64,000 nucleotides of DNA from Conchocele bisecta (GCA_029237695.1 CM055275.1:11110899-11174898), one strand, 5' to 3'. Shown: positions 34,119-44,867, counted from the stretch's first letter. Numbers and translations are program-made. Notes: generated by a model from the sequence alone, not told the origin.

Positions 34119-34565
34119 ATTTTTAGCCAGGTTTTTTTTAAAAAAATCCAGGCTATTGGATTGGCGAAAGCCGGGCGGGCAGGCGGCGGGCGGCGTCCAC
34201 AATCAATGTTAAGTTTTCGTGTTTGAGTCCATTTCTTTGTTACTGTATCACCTAGGACCACCAAACTTTCACAGCTTCATAATCAAGGGGTGACCAGTGA
34301 CCACCACATATCACTATCCAACATGTTACCTTTTTAGCCAGGTTTTTTTGAAAAAAAATCCAGGCTATTGGATTGGCGAAAGCCGGGCGTGCGTTGGTGG
34401 GCGGTCAGGCGGCAGGCGGCAGGCGGCGGGCGGCGTCCACAATCAATGTTAAGTTTTCGTGTTTGAGTCCATTTCTTTGTTACTGTACCACCTAGGACCA
34501 CCAAACATTCACAGCTTCATAATCAAGGGGTGCCCACCACATATCACTATCCAACATGTTACCTT
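34119..34565 (+). repeat. Two direct copies of a roughly 215-base unit
   Basis: TAGCCAGGTTTTTTT, AATCCAGGCTATTGGATTGG, CGAAAGCCGGGCG and CACAATCAATGTTAAGTTTT occur at about 34119 and again at about 34335. The second copy has additional GGCAGGCGGC units. Confidence 0.85.
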
Positions 34566-34570
34566 TTTTT

Positions 34571-36120
34571 GAACTTGACCCATTTTTTTCCGCGCAGTCG
34601 ACTTAGCCATTTTCAATGTTAAGTTTTCGCGTTTACAATGTTAAGTTTTCGTGTTTAAGTCCATTTCTTTGGTACTGTACCACCTAGGACCACCAAACTT
34701 TCACAGCTTCATAACCAAGGGGTGCCTACCACATACAACTATCCAACATGTGACCATTTTTTTTACCTTCACCTATTATTTCTACGTAATTGACTTAGCC
34801 ATTTTCAACGTTAACTTTTTAACGTACATCTGGTTAAAGTTTTTTGGTTAAAAGTTTTTCGTTATACTATATCTCTGCAACTGCTTCGCCCATTACCTTG
34901 AAACTTCACATGGGTGTTTATCATCATCCATATTTTCATTCTACAACCGTGCGGCCCCTGTGCCCAATGTCAAGGTCAAATTACTTTGATTTTTTTTGTT
35001 AAAGTTTTTTTGTGTACTATATCTCTGCAACTGTTTCACCCATTACCTTGATACTTCACATGGGTGTTTATCATCATTGTCGCGCCCGCTTGCGGAAAGC
35101 GCGATATCGTCGGCATTTTGGCATATGTCCGTCTGTCCGTCCGTACGTCCGTGTGTCCGGTTAAAGATTTTTGGTTAAAGTTTTTCCATCTGCTATATCT
35201 TTTTTTTAGTGTCCATGCCTCGCCCCAAGGCTCGACATGCAGGCCACAGCCATCTAGTCTACAAAAAGTGGGTATAATTATGTTATCCAAGTGTCTATGC
35301 TTGGAAAAAACATGGCCTTCGTGGCTTTGCCTCGTTTCTTGTTTTGAACTTGACCCATTTTTTCCGCGCAGTCGACTTAGCCATTTTCAATGTTAAGTTT
35401 TCGCGTTTACAATGTTAAATTTTCGTGTTTAAGTCCATTTCTTTGGTACTGTACCACCTAGCACCACCAAACTTTCACAGCTTCATAACCAAGGGGTGCC
35501 TACCACATACAACTATCCAACATGTGACCATTTTTTTACCGTCACCTATTATTTCTACGTAATTGACTTAGCCATTTTCAACGCTAACTTTTTAACGTAC
35601 GTCTGGTTAAAGTTTTTTGGTTAAAAGTTTTTCGTTATACTATATCTCTGCAACTGCTTCGCCCATTACCTTGAAACTTCACATGGGTGTTTATCATCAT
35701 CCATATTTTCATTCTACCCCCCAACCGTGTGGCCCCTGTGCCCAATGTCAAGGTCAAATTACTTTGAATTTTTTTGTTAAAGTTTTTTCGTGTACTATAT
35801 CTCTGTCTGCAACTGCTTCACCCATTACCTTGATACTTCACATGGGTGTTTATCATTATTGTCGCGCCCGCTTTCGGAAAGCGTGATATCGTCGGCATTT
35901 TGGCATATGTCCGTCCGTCCGTACGTCCATGTGTCCGGTTAAAGTTTTTTGGTTAAAGTTTTTCCATCTACTATATCTATTTTTTTAGTGTCCGTGCCTC
36001 GCCCCAAGGCGCGACATACAGGCCACGGCCATCTAGTCTACAAAAAGTGGGTATAATTATGTTATCCAAGTGTCTATGCTTGGAAAAAACCTGGCCTTCG
36101 TGGCTTTGCCTCGTTTCTTG
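34571..36120 (-). repeat. Tandem duplication of a roughly 775-base tandem-core segment
   Basis: GAACTTGACCCATTTTTT begins at 34571 and again at 35345, and the following sequence is nearly identical for about 775 bases. The content includes CATGGGTGTTTATCATCATC, CCCCTGTGCCCAATGTCAAG and TGTCGCGCCCGCTT, which is the reverse complement of the core family at 53930-54510 and 63400-64000. Confidence 0.85.
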
Positions 36121-36839
36121 TTCCGAAATGCATTATTTCATATAGAACTAATGATTGCATATATTTGATGATTAAAACTATGCAGAATTATTATTAAAAT
36201 GGCTGTGATAATGTAATAAATTCAGTATAATAAAAATTAATACATTTATCTTAAAATTGAAAATTTCTACCTGAAAGTATACTTTGCTAGGAAAGTACAC
36301 TTTGCAATGTTGGTAAAATAGGCTACAGAGCTTGACATTAGTGTTTGTCCAATTGTCCGGAACACGCTGTATTTAAAAGTACTTCAAAAACTCATATTTG
36401 TTGTGACAGCAGTGAAACCTCCCAAATATGGACATCCAAGGAGGTGCCACTGTAATTCAACTATGTGAGCAGTGTGCTTTCCAATCAAGAACAGACATTT
36501 TTGGTGAAGTCGATCTCTAAATGATATTTTTTCTCTCTTTTTGAATATGACTCGCTAGTAACAATTAAATTGCGAATTTTCATGGCATTTTCCACTAAAT
36601 TTTCCACTAAATTCATGAATAGGAATAAAAATTCGCTTTTAGTAATTGATACTGGTCTACATTTACTCAGAAAGATAATAATACCACTGCATATAAATCA
36701 CTAAAGGAAAATGAAAACTTAAAAAATATATACATTTATATATTTCAATTGGGAATTTTTAAAAGAAAATTAAGTGAGGTTGGTGTGTGGGGGGGGGGGG
36801 GGGAGGGGAATAACTATTTATCATTGGGAACATGTGTGA

Positions 36840-37115
36840 GCGTAAGTGGAAAAATGTGGCTTATGGGTTTTGTGACCGGTGTGGATCCACATCAGTCTGT
36901 GCATCCTGACAGTCTGATCAGGATCTGCACTGTTTGCCATTCAATAAAAGAATTATCTCGTTATCAGGCTACATGAGTGTTCTATATGATCAGGAGCTAA
37001 CCTTGTCATAAATCTCATAAGCCCGTTGTAAAACTAGATCGTTGTAAAACTATGGGAGTGTGCTATTTGATCAGAAGCTACCCTGGTCACACATGCCATG
37101 AGTCAAAGTTCTCCA
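36840..37115. repeat. Foldback repeat of the 7942-8174 family
   Basis: AATGTGGCTTATGGGTTTTG, CATCCTGACAGTCTGATCAG, GATCTGCACTGTTTGCCATT and ATCAGGAGCTAACCTTGTCA match the other copies. The right half is partly duplicated. Confidence 0.75.
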
Positions 37116-37143
37116 GTCACAGACATGTTTGTGTGTTTTTCAG

Positions 37144-37203
37144 GCACTGGGTTCATTGGGAGAAACTGTCCATCACCTTGTGTCCAATAACCTGGCCGGG
37201 ATG
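37144..37203 (+). CDS. Candidate 60-base internal exon, unknown protein
   Basis: A strong acceptor (GTGTGTTTTTCAG) precedes exactly 20 codons reading ALGSLGETVHHLVSNNLAGM, followed by the consensus donor GTAAGTT. The phase is 0 on both sides. The sequence looks like an amphipathic helix. I could not assign it to a family. It lies 3.4 kb upstream of the PRPF3 pieces, but I cannot align it to PRPF3. Confidence 0.4.
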
Positions 37204-37511
37204 GTAAGTTAAGATTAAGGACTGACGTTTTTAAACATTATCATGATTATCATTTGTGTCGAAGATAATAGCTTTGTACATTTCAACATGTGATTGAATA
37301 TCTGTGCCCAGCATATCTGACCCTGTTGTCCTTAGTGTATACTATACTGTGCATTGCATAATTTCCCTAAAATGTTTGAAAATGGGTCCCATGCCCAAAT
37401 TAATTAGCCACCAAAATCAGGCATAGCGTGGCTCCATGCTAAAATAGGCCAGATTAAACACTCATTCTACTATACTATAAATTCCACTCTATAATAATAC
37501 AGTAATTTCTG

Positions 37512-38730
37512 TATAATGTTCAAGTTCCACTCTCTCACTCTGTATAATGATAATTCCAGATCTGGAATTCCAGATCTGGAATTATCATTATACAGAGTGA
37601 AAGAGTATAATGTTCAAGTTCCACTCTCTCACTCTGTATAATGATAACCAGATCTGGAATTCCAGATCTGGAATTATCATTATACAGAGTGAAAGAGTAT
37701 AATGTTCAAGTTCCACTCTCTCACTCTGTATAATGATAATCCAGATCTGGAATTATCATTATACAGAGTGAAAGAGTATAATGTTCAAGTTCCACTCTCT
37801 CACTCTGTATAATGATAATTCCAGATCTGGAAGTATCATTATACAGAGTGAGAGTGTATAATGTTCAAGTTCCACTCTCTCACTCTGTATAATGATAATT
37901 CCAGATCTGGAATTCCAGATCTGGAATTATCATTATACAGAGTGAAAGAGTATAATGTTCAAGTTCCACTCTCTCACTCTGTATAATGATAATTCCAGAT
38001 CTGGAATTCCAGATCTGGAATTATCATTATACAGAGTGAAAGAGTATAATGTTCAAGTTCCACTCTCTCACACTGTATATGATAATTCCAGATCTGGAAT
38101 TCCAGATCTGGAATTATCATTATACAGAGTGAAAGAGTATAATGTTCAAGTTCCACTCTCTCACTCTGTATAATGATAATTCCAGATCTGGAATTATCAT
38201 TATACAGAGTGAAAGAGTATAATGTTCAAGTTCCACTCTCTCACTCTGTATAATGATAATTCCAGATCTGGAATTCCAGATCTGGAATTCCAGATCTGGA
38301 ATTATCATTATACAGAGTGAAAGAGTATAATGTTCAAGTTCCACTCTCTCACTCTGTATAATGATAATTCCAGATCTGGAATTATCATTATACAGAGTGA
38401 AAGAGTATAATGTTCAAGTTCCACTCTCTCACTCTGTATAATGATAATTCCAGATCTGGAATTCCAGATCTGGAATTATCATTATACAGAGTGAAAGAGT
38501 ATAATGTTCAAGTTCCACTCTCTCACTCTGTATAATGATAATTCCAGATCTGGAATTATCATTATACAGAGTGAAAGAGTATAATGTTCAAGTTCCACTC
38601 TCTCACTCTGTATAATGATAATTCCAGATCTGGAATTCCAGATCTGGAATTATCATTATACAGAGTGAAAGAGTATAATGTTCAAGTTCCACTCTCTCAC
38701 TCTGTATAATGATATACAGAGTGAAAGAGG
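37512..38730. repeat. Satellite of palindromic units (about 14 units)
   Basis: Each unit has TATAATGTTCAAGTTCCACT, then CTCTCACTCTGTATAATGAT, then one to three copies of AATTCCAGATCTGG, then the inverse ATCATTATACAGAGTGAAAG. Thus every unit of about 78-110 bases is itself a nearly perfect inverted repeat, and the unit length varies by the number of central CCAGATCTGGAATT blocks. ORFs here are artefacts of the repeat. Confidence 0.97.
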
Positions 38731-38736
38731 GGATAT

Positions 38737-39107
38737 CAGAGCTCCTGATAAGCTTTGTGTCTAAAGCATACTATACCCCCTGATTTCAAAATCATTGCGT
38801 ATTTTACTTTTACAAATGGATTATTGACTGTCTTCATTACTAAATAGGGAACAAATGATAACAAAAATATAACAAATTTAAACATTCACATATTTGAGCT
38901 GCAAAAAGCAAACATTTGTTTGCTTTTTGCAGCTCAACTAAATGAATTTTCAACTTTATGACAGTATTTTCGCTACTGAGTTTGAAAATCAATGTGTATT
39001 TTCACATTGCTGTGCATATTTTTTACTCCCACTTTCGATAATCAATGCATATTCAGCTAAAATAATTGATTAAAATACGCCAATACGCACCTTATCTGGA
39101 GCTCTGG
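38737..39107. repeat. Foldback MITE (CAGAGCTCC ends)
   Basis: The left end CAGAGCTCCTGATAAGC and right end CTTATCTGGAGCTCTG are inverted repeats. A central perfect hairpin has GCAAAAAGCAAA and TTTGCTTTTTGC (about 38902-38932). It abuts the palindromic satellite. Confidence 0.85.
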
Positions 39108-39174
39108 AATATATGGTCCACTCCCTCATAATTCCAGATCCGCGTGGTAGACAAGGTGCCACCACCGATGGCCT

Positions 39175-39455
39175 GGTTGAATGTCCGTCATGAGGACGCC
39201 TTCGCTAATCCAGTCGTTGAGTTTAAGCACGCTAACCTCATAAATATATGTGAGTATAGGGCTACAGTGGGTTTGTTTGTTGGGGTTTGATGGTGGTGTA
39301 CGTATTTTGGTTGAATGTACAACACCAGGACACCTTGGCTAATTACGTCGTCGAGTTTAAGCACGCGAACCTCCTCTATATAGGTCGGTATAAGGCCACT
39401 GAGTGTGTGTTTATTGAGGTGTGATGGTGGTGTATTTTGGTTGAATGTACGAAGG
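39175..39455 (+). repeat. Tandem repeat of about 133 bases, two and a half units
   Basis: GGTTGAATGT followed by CGAGTTTAAGCACGC(T/G)AACCTC and GATGGTGGTGTA recurs with period near 133. The first unit is open in one frame from an AG at 39137 to a GTGAGT at 39250, so an exon cannot be excluded, but the tandem context argues for a minisatellite. Confidence 0.65.
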
Positions 39456-39738
39456 GTATATAGTTTGTGTTTTTGTTTGTTGGTCCAGGTGGCAGCTGGG
39501 AGTATCTGTGAGACTCTCCTAACTTGCTCCAGTTCAATCCTGGAGGTCATGGCTTCAATTACCACCTTGGGCATGAACACTATTTGCATATTATTGCCAT
39601 TTCACTAACATACATGTATCTTTAAGCCTAGGTTTCGTCTCTGTATGACCTTAGCTGTTGCTGGGACATTAGACTCATTTATTTTGAAACCGATGTCCTG
39701 TCTCTATGAGACCTTTTCTGTTGCTGCGACGTTAAACC

Positions 39739-39930
39739 CACAGGTTCAAGTAACGGACCGAGGTGTATAAATACATTAAATATGCCTAAAAGCATCAATA
39801 AATGAAACAAAAAAGCTAAACAATTTTTTTTAATCCCTCCATATAGACTCCATATGGAGGGAGTAAAAAAAAATGTTTGGATTTTTTTTTCTTCATTTAT
39901 TGATACTTTTAGGCATATTTAATGTATTAT
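39739..39930. repeat. Foldback element of the TCACAGGTTGAAG family
   Basis: CACAGGTTCAAGTAACGGAC, ACATTAAATATGCCTAAAAG, then a central dyad CTCCATATAGACTCCATATGGAG and the returning arm CTTTTAGGCATATTTAATGT. The right terminal repeat is eroded. Confidence 0.8.
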
Positions 39931-40099
39931 TTTTATGCCCCGTATTTGATAGCTGTCCTTTGCTCTTGAAGTTAAGTACGTCAATCCGTACGTACGTATG
40001 TCCGTAACATCTCAATATTTACGTTAAAGATGTTGTAAGGTTTCTTCATCATGGCATAGCTTTAGTACATTAATGGTTGCTGTTCGAACATGTGTAAAA

Positions 40100-40322
40100 C
40101 AGTTATTCCATGATTAACATGACCTTGACGATTATGACCTTCAAGGTCATTGAAACACTTAGTTCTCTTTTAGTTTTCTCAAAACTAAACGAGAATTAAG
40201 TGTTTCAATGACCTTGAAGGTCATAATCGTCAAGGTATGAAAAGAAAACTAAAAGAGAACTAAGTGTTTGAATGACCTTGAAGGTCATAATCGTCAAGGT
40301 CATGTTAATCATGGAATAACTG
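40100..40322. repeat. Compound inverted repeat rich in AAGGTCA
   Basis: CAGTTATTCCATGATTAACA at the left is complementary to TGTTAATCATGGAATAACTG at the right. Between them TGACCTTGACGATTATGACC and its complement alternate three times with CTTAGTTCTCTTTTAGTTTTC arms. AAGGTCA or its complement occurs at least eight times. Confidence 0.9.
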
Positions 40323-40396
40323 TTGGAGGTTCTTGATGATGGGAGCCTCGAAATTCTCTCTAAGCTTCACTCGGATACAGTATGAATTCCCAGGCC

Positions 40397-40535
40397 TCGA
40401 CAAATCCACTCGTCCGCTCGTGTTGGCAAGTGAATTTTAGATCTGGATGAGTGGTAACATTAAAACATATAGAAATGTATGAGTTGCAATCCAATCTGGG
40501 CGAGTGGAAAATTAAGAATTTGTCGCGGTCCGATT
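40397..40535. repeat. Repeat with CTCGACAAATCCACTCG ends
   Basis: GGCCTCGACAAATCCACTCG at the left and CGAGTGGAAAATTAAGAATT plus TGTCGCGG at the right are inverted relatives. A longer relative spans 42770-43165, so members of one family flank the PRPF3 pieces on both sides. Confidence 0.7.
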
Positions 40536-40629
40536 AATCGGCAAAGCCTCGGAATTCCAATGCATATCCGAGCCTCACCTGATAAAATTGATATCAAAAT
40601 ACTCAAGTCTGGTATTCTCTGTCTATCAG

Positions 40630-40857
40630 GCCCAGTTCGATCGACTACAGACAGAGATCTCGACAGCGGCCAAGAAGACGGGAGTAAGGGGGCAACTCGA
40701 CACAAGCGCGGGTTCCGATTCCACGAGCGTGGGAAGTATGAACAGTTGGCATCCAAACTACGCACAAAGGTTAGCTGCACCCAATTGGAAATATTATTTA
40801 ATTGTGGGAATTGCGTCCGCGGCTAAACTTGCAACCATCACTCCGAAGAAAGAGCTG
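40630..40857 (+). CDS. PRPF3: PRPF3-like coding blocks, rearranged order (partial gene)
   Basis: PRPF3 is a core U4/U6 snRNP protein needed for tri-snRNP assembly. After an acceptor (TCTGTCTATCAG, ending 40629) the frame reads AQFDRLQTEISTAAKKTG (40630-40683). At 40810-40857 the same frame reads IASAAKLATITPKKEL, followed by donor GTACGT. In PRPF3 these two blocks are directly adjacent. Between them lie 126 bases, a multiple of three and open in this frame. In another frame (40692-40769) the insert encodes KRGFRFHERGKYEQLAS plus KLRTK followed by GTTAGC. That block normally comes immediately before AQFDRL. So the upstream block sits inside the downstream one. A GTAAGG follows 40683, but no AG precedes 40810, so simple splicing does not remove the insert. 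This could be a rearranged pseudogene, a functional gene with an additional exon elsewhere, or an assembly error. Upstream exons (PWI domain) were not found. Confidence 0.75.
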
Positions 40858-40970
40858 GTACGTACCCTCACACAACTTGTATAATGTGGTAGATGGGTGA
40901 CAGAAGTTGAACCACGTTATAAAGTTTCATATCGTTAATATCCAATACCCCACCCACATTTTTAGCTCGC

Positions 40971-42058
40971 CTTAGCGAAGCTCAAGTGAGCTATTGTTAT
41001 CGCAATGTGTCCGTCGTCGTCCGTCGTCCGTCGTCATCCGTAAACATTTTCACACGTCTTCTCCTCAGTAACCATTGGGCCTATAGTCACCAAACTTCAT
41101 AGTCATGGTCCTTAGGTAGGGGGATTACAAAATTGTTAAAATGACGTCATCACGTAATCCAAGATGGCCGCCATCTAAAAATAGCACAAATTCTTAAAAA
41201 ATCTTCTTCTCATGAACCGCCAGACGGATTTCGAAGAAACTTGGTAGGAATGATCGATGTACAATGCTCTTTCAAAGTTGTTAAAATGGTGACCCCGGGG
41301 TCGAAAATGGGTGTGGCCCGTGGGGTCAAATTGGGGTCAAATTTTATTTTTGACCGAATATGGTCATGTCATATATCAAATCGAAGGTATCAACGAGGTG
41401 ATCACTTTGGTGCATTTTTTTGTCGAAATCGGAATGTTATGTCATCCAAGATGGCCACCGAAAGGTCAAAAGATCTTCTTCTCGTGAACCGCCAGCCGGA
41501 TTTCGACGAAACTTGGTAGGAATGATCGATGTACAATGCTCTTTCAAATTTGTTAAAATGGTGACACAGGGGTCAAAAATGGGCGTGGCCCGTGGGGTCA
41601 AATTGAGGTCAAATTTTATTTGTAACCGAATATGGTCATGTCTATATTAAATCGAAGGTATCAAAGAGGCGATCGCTCTGGTACATTTTTTGTCGAAATT
41701 GGATGGTCATGTAATCCAAGATGGCCACCGAAAGGTCAAAAGGTTGTTCTTTTATTAGAGATTTCAAAATTCTTCTTCACACGAACCGCTTGGCCCACAG
41801 TTATGGTCCATGGGTGAAGCCTTTTCAGATTTGTTAAAACGGAGGTCGTCGCTAATCCAAGATGGCCGCCGTCTAAACTTCAAAGTAAGTTAAGATCCTT
41901 GGGTGAAGCATTTTCAGATTTGGTAAAATGAGAGTCATCGCTTAATCCAAGATGACCGCCATCTAAAAATAGCACATATGAACTCAATGTCACATTCTCC
42001 TCTGGTGTTCATGGAGTCAGGTGAGCGAATTAGGGCCATCATGGCCCTCTTGTTAATA
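40971..42058 (+). repeat. Long dispersed repeat with ATGGCCGCC-type units, full-length-looking copy
   Basis: Starts TTTAGCTCGCCTTAGCGAAG and ends GAATTAGGGCCATCATGGCC plus CTCTTGTT. It includes two and a half internal units. It lies in the intron between the two PRPF3-like exon pieces. Confidence 0.88.
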
Positions 42059-42142
42059 ATGTTACATAAAGTCGATAACAAATTGTCAGATTAACAGCTT
42101 TTGAAAGATTTATGGAGTTAGGATGTAACTGTATTGGTTACA

Positions 42143-42544
42143 TATACTCCAGATAAGGAATTAGTAATTGCGTATTGACACTCCATCATTTCTGAAGCAA
42201 TTGTGTATTTCAAAATATTAATTGGGTAAAATAAAATCACACTGCTGTTTACACATCAACAGACAGCAATTATTGAATAGTTTATTTCAAAATGAAAGCA
42301 TATCTTGGCATTTAATTAGAATTATCTCCCTGGAGACAATTCTAATGAAATACCAAGATATGTTTTCATGGAAAATAAGAAAAATATGCTATATTTGTGG
42401 TCTGTTTATTGTTTTCTGCAGCATGATAAAGGTACAACAATATTTTGATTGCTTTTTGATACTCGCTACTTCTGATTTCAATTTGGGTTTTTGGCAATTT
42501 TAATTGGGTATTTAAGCAAATACACAGCTTATCTGGAGCTCTGG
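42143..42544 (-). repeat. Foldback repeat (AGAGCTCCAGATAAG family), short inverted copy
   Basis: Reverse complement of 3711-4308 but with a single internal palindromic unit (AGAATTATCTCCCTGGAGAC). It ends at CAGCTTATCTGGAGCTCTG. Confidence 0.85.
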
Positions 42545-42547
42545 GTG

Positions 42548-42643
42548 ACCATATGTCAAGTTCTAGCTTCACACTTGCCTGTTTTGACACTGGACACCAT
42601 ATGTCAAGTTCTAGCTTCACACTTGCCTGTTTTGACACTGGAT
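42548..42643 (+). repeat. Direct duplication of 48 bases
   Basis: ACCATATGTCAAGTTCTAGC plus TTCACACTTGCCTG occurs twice in tandem, at 42548 and 42596. Confidence 0.95.
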
Positions 42644-42700
42644 GGCTATCCACCTAGTGTCATTTTGGGTAACCTTGACCTTGGTGACCTTTATTTGTAG

Positions 42701-42759
42701 ATGGAGGGAGAGCTGCCGGATATAGAATGGTGGGATGCGTTTGTCATCAATGCCGACTC
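42701..42759 (+). CDS. PRPF3: PRPF3-like exon (EGELPDIEWWD block)
   Basis: An acceptor TTTATTTGTAG precedes 59 bases encoding MEGELPDIEWWDAFVINAD, followed by a GTAAGT donor. The EG-(L/I)P-(D/E)IEWWD stretch is highly characteristic of PRPF3 and follows KKEL directly in that protein. The phase (0 on the left) joins in frame to the block ending at 40857. The next conserved block of PRPF3 was not found in the remaining 21 kb of the window. The gene is therefore interrupted, has a very long intron, or is a partial duplicate. Confidence 0.85.
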
Positions 42760-42769
42760 GTAAGTCACC

Positions 42770-43165
42770 AGAACCAGGCTCCACAAATCCACTCGTCCAC
42801 TCGCAATGGCGAGTGAAGTTTCGATCTGGACAGTGCGGCATAAACATTAAAACATATAGGAATGTATGATTTTAACCCTTTCACCCGTAATTAACTGGAA
42901 TGGATTTTGATATGTTAATTTTGTAACCAATCCAATTGCCACAATATGTTTTTCAGACGAGTCCATTTTTGAAAAGGGGGTGTTTTTGCTATCAAAATGC
43001 TCTGAAAATTATTTGCAAAAAGTGCAGATCTTGATGAGACGGCTCGTCACGAGTCGGCTCATCTGGATCTACACTGTTTGCCAATACCGCTATACAGGCC
43101 TGTGGTGTTGAAAGGGTTAACTCCTATCTGGACGAGTGGAAAATTAAGAATTTGTCGAGGCCTGC
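42770..43165. repeat. Repeat with CGACAAATCCACTCG-type ends and nested SINE-like core
   Basis: The left CCACAAATCCACTCGTCCAC and right GACGAGTGGAAAATTAAGAA are inverted relatives of 40397-40535. Nested inside is a repeat ending GTGTTGAAAGGGTTAA with the dyad GAGACGGCTCGTCACGAGTC, shared with 52660-52890 and 56765-56960. Confidence 0.68.
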
Positions 43166-43495
43166 AGGAGATCCGCACCTGTCACACAATCAATGGAGTA
43201 ATGTTGCTTATGTCATTCGAGGCCAATCAAGCTCCTGATCTGTGACTGAAGAAATGGTTGGTTTTGTCATCTATAGTTAGTCTTAACGTCTGGCCTGCTA
43301 TAAGCATGACAGGTGTGTTATTGATTGAAAGACACTAACCGGGTATTTATGGTGTCTTTTGATAATAAACTTGTCAGGCAAGGCTTGTAAACACGAATGA
43401 ATGCCAAGTTCTAGTATGAACAGACTTAAACCAACGATCAATCAACTTATCAGTCATCAATCAATCAATAAATGGACTATCCTGAAACTAACATA

Positions 43496-44285
43496 AAAAT
43501 ACATTCCAATTATTGTTGTCCATCCGTGCGCCCGTCCGTGCGCCCGTCCGTCACTAAACTTAACATCAGAGAAATATGTTATAACTTCTATTTCCTTCAT
43601 CTAAAATGCTTAATATTTCGCACATGCATTCCTGCAAGGCTCTACTACCATGCTGTGCCAAATCCACGACTGTCAAACCCCCGCTGATCCCAAGTTCAAT
43701 GTCAAATACTTAGTCTCTTTACAAAACTTAATATCAGAGAAATATGTTATAACTTCCTTCATCTAAAATGCTTATTATTTCACACATGTATTCCTGTAAG
43801 GCTCTACTACCATGTTACACCAAATTCATGACCGTCCAACCCCCACTGATCACAAGGTCAAATACTTGGGTCTCTTTACAAAACTGAACATCAGAGAAAT
43901 ATGTTATAACTTCCATTTCCTTCATTGAAAATTCTTTCTATTTCACTTGTGCATTCCTCTAAGGTTGTACTATCATGCTGTGACAAATCCACGACCATCC
44001 AGCCCCCACTGATCCCAAGGTCAAGGTCACATACTTACTCTCTTTACAGAACTTAACATGAGAGAAATATGTTATGACTTCTCTTCCGCTAAACTCGAGG
44101 TCAAGGTAACATACTTAGTCTCTTTACAAAACTTATCATCAGAGAAATAGGTTATAACTTATATTTCCTTGCTCCGATCTGCTTAACATTTCACACACTC
44201 ATTGTTCCAATAGACCTCTATCACCCTGTGACAAATTTACATTCGTGCCTCTAAGCCCAGAGTCAAGGTCACAAGCCCACACACT
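43496..44285 (-). mobile_element. Tandem-core (pearl/HINE-like) element, inverted
   Basis: A GTCCGTGCGCCCGTCCGT microsatellite lies at the left, then four to five core units of about 165 bases with TAACATCAGAGAAATATGTT, TGTGCCAAATCCACGAC and CTGATCCCAAGGTCAA. This is the reverse complement of the family at 59870-61255. Confidence 0.8.
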
Positions 44286-44438
44286 TGGAAAATGTTTACA
44301 TATTTAGGGGTATCTGGGCCCACACAGGGGGTATTCCGTAAACCTCGCTTACTGACCAATCTAGTTTGAGCAGGGAAACAAACCAAGCCAGGAGTCAATG
44401 CTGTATGAAGGGAGTACGAGACCATTTCTGATGTTTCT

Positions 44439-44860
44439 GACACGCCATGTGATTTTGTACCTAAGAACATGTGCGATATGAAAATTGTTAAAAATATTTG
44501 CGATATTTTATGTACATAACGTCTCAATTTGACAAACTTTTCGAAGCAAATGCGGGCAAATGCGGGCAAATGCGGTGCGGGCAAATGCGGGCAAATGCGG
44601 ATTGCTATGAAAATTACGTCGTCTTTCAGTGCTGTCACTGTGTCTTTGCGATTACGGGTAATATGTTATACACGAATGGCAAATATGGTGGAATTATATA
44701 CAACAAATTTCTTCGTACGGTTCAATAAGTTTATTACATGCATCTTGAATTTTTAATATTATTTAATAGCTGTAATTTACAGAAAATATCACAGTTTCTG
44801 TAAATTTATATCATAACAAATTGCACATGTTCTTGGGTAACAAATCACACGGCGGGTCTC
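44439..44860. repeat. Foldback repeat (GACACGCCATGTGA ends) with decamer array
   Basis: The left GACACGCCATGTGATTTTGT and right ACAAATCACACGGCGGGTCTC are inverted relatives of 56270-56487. Inside, GGGCAAATGC-type decamers repeat about six times at 44546-44600. Confidence 0.72.
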
Positions 44861-44867
44861 ATATGTG

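Larger units (their letters stand above)
34048..36328. mobile_element. Foldback element filled with tandem repeats
   Basis: Ends CAGTAGCCGATTTCATCAAA (34048) and TTGGTAAAATAGGCTACAG (ending 36328) are the same inverted repeats as 26002-29236. Near the right end, AATGGCTGTGATAATGTAAT and CAGTATAATAAAAATTAATA represent the site that is interrupted in 26002-29236. Inside are repeats described separately. Confidence 0.8.

Noticed and set aside
39138..39249. Coding exon with KVPPPMAWLNVRHEDAFANP
   Set aside because: It has splice-like borders, but the sequence is the first unit of a 133-base tandem repeat, and the second unit loses the frame. Kept only as a possibility in the repeat entry.
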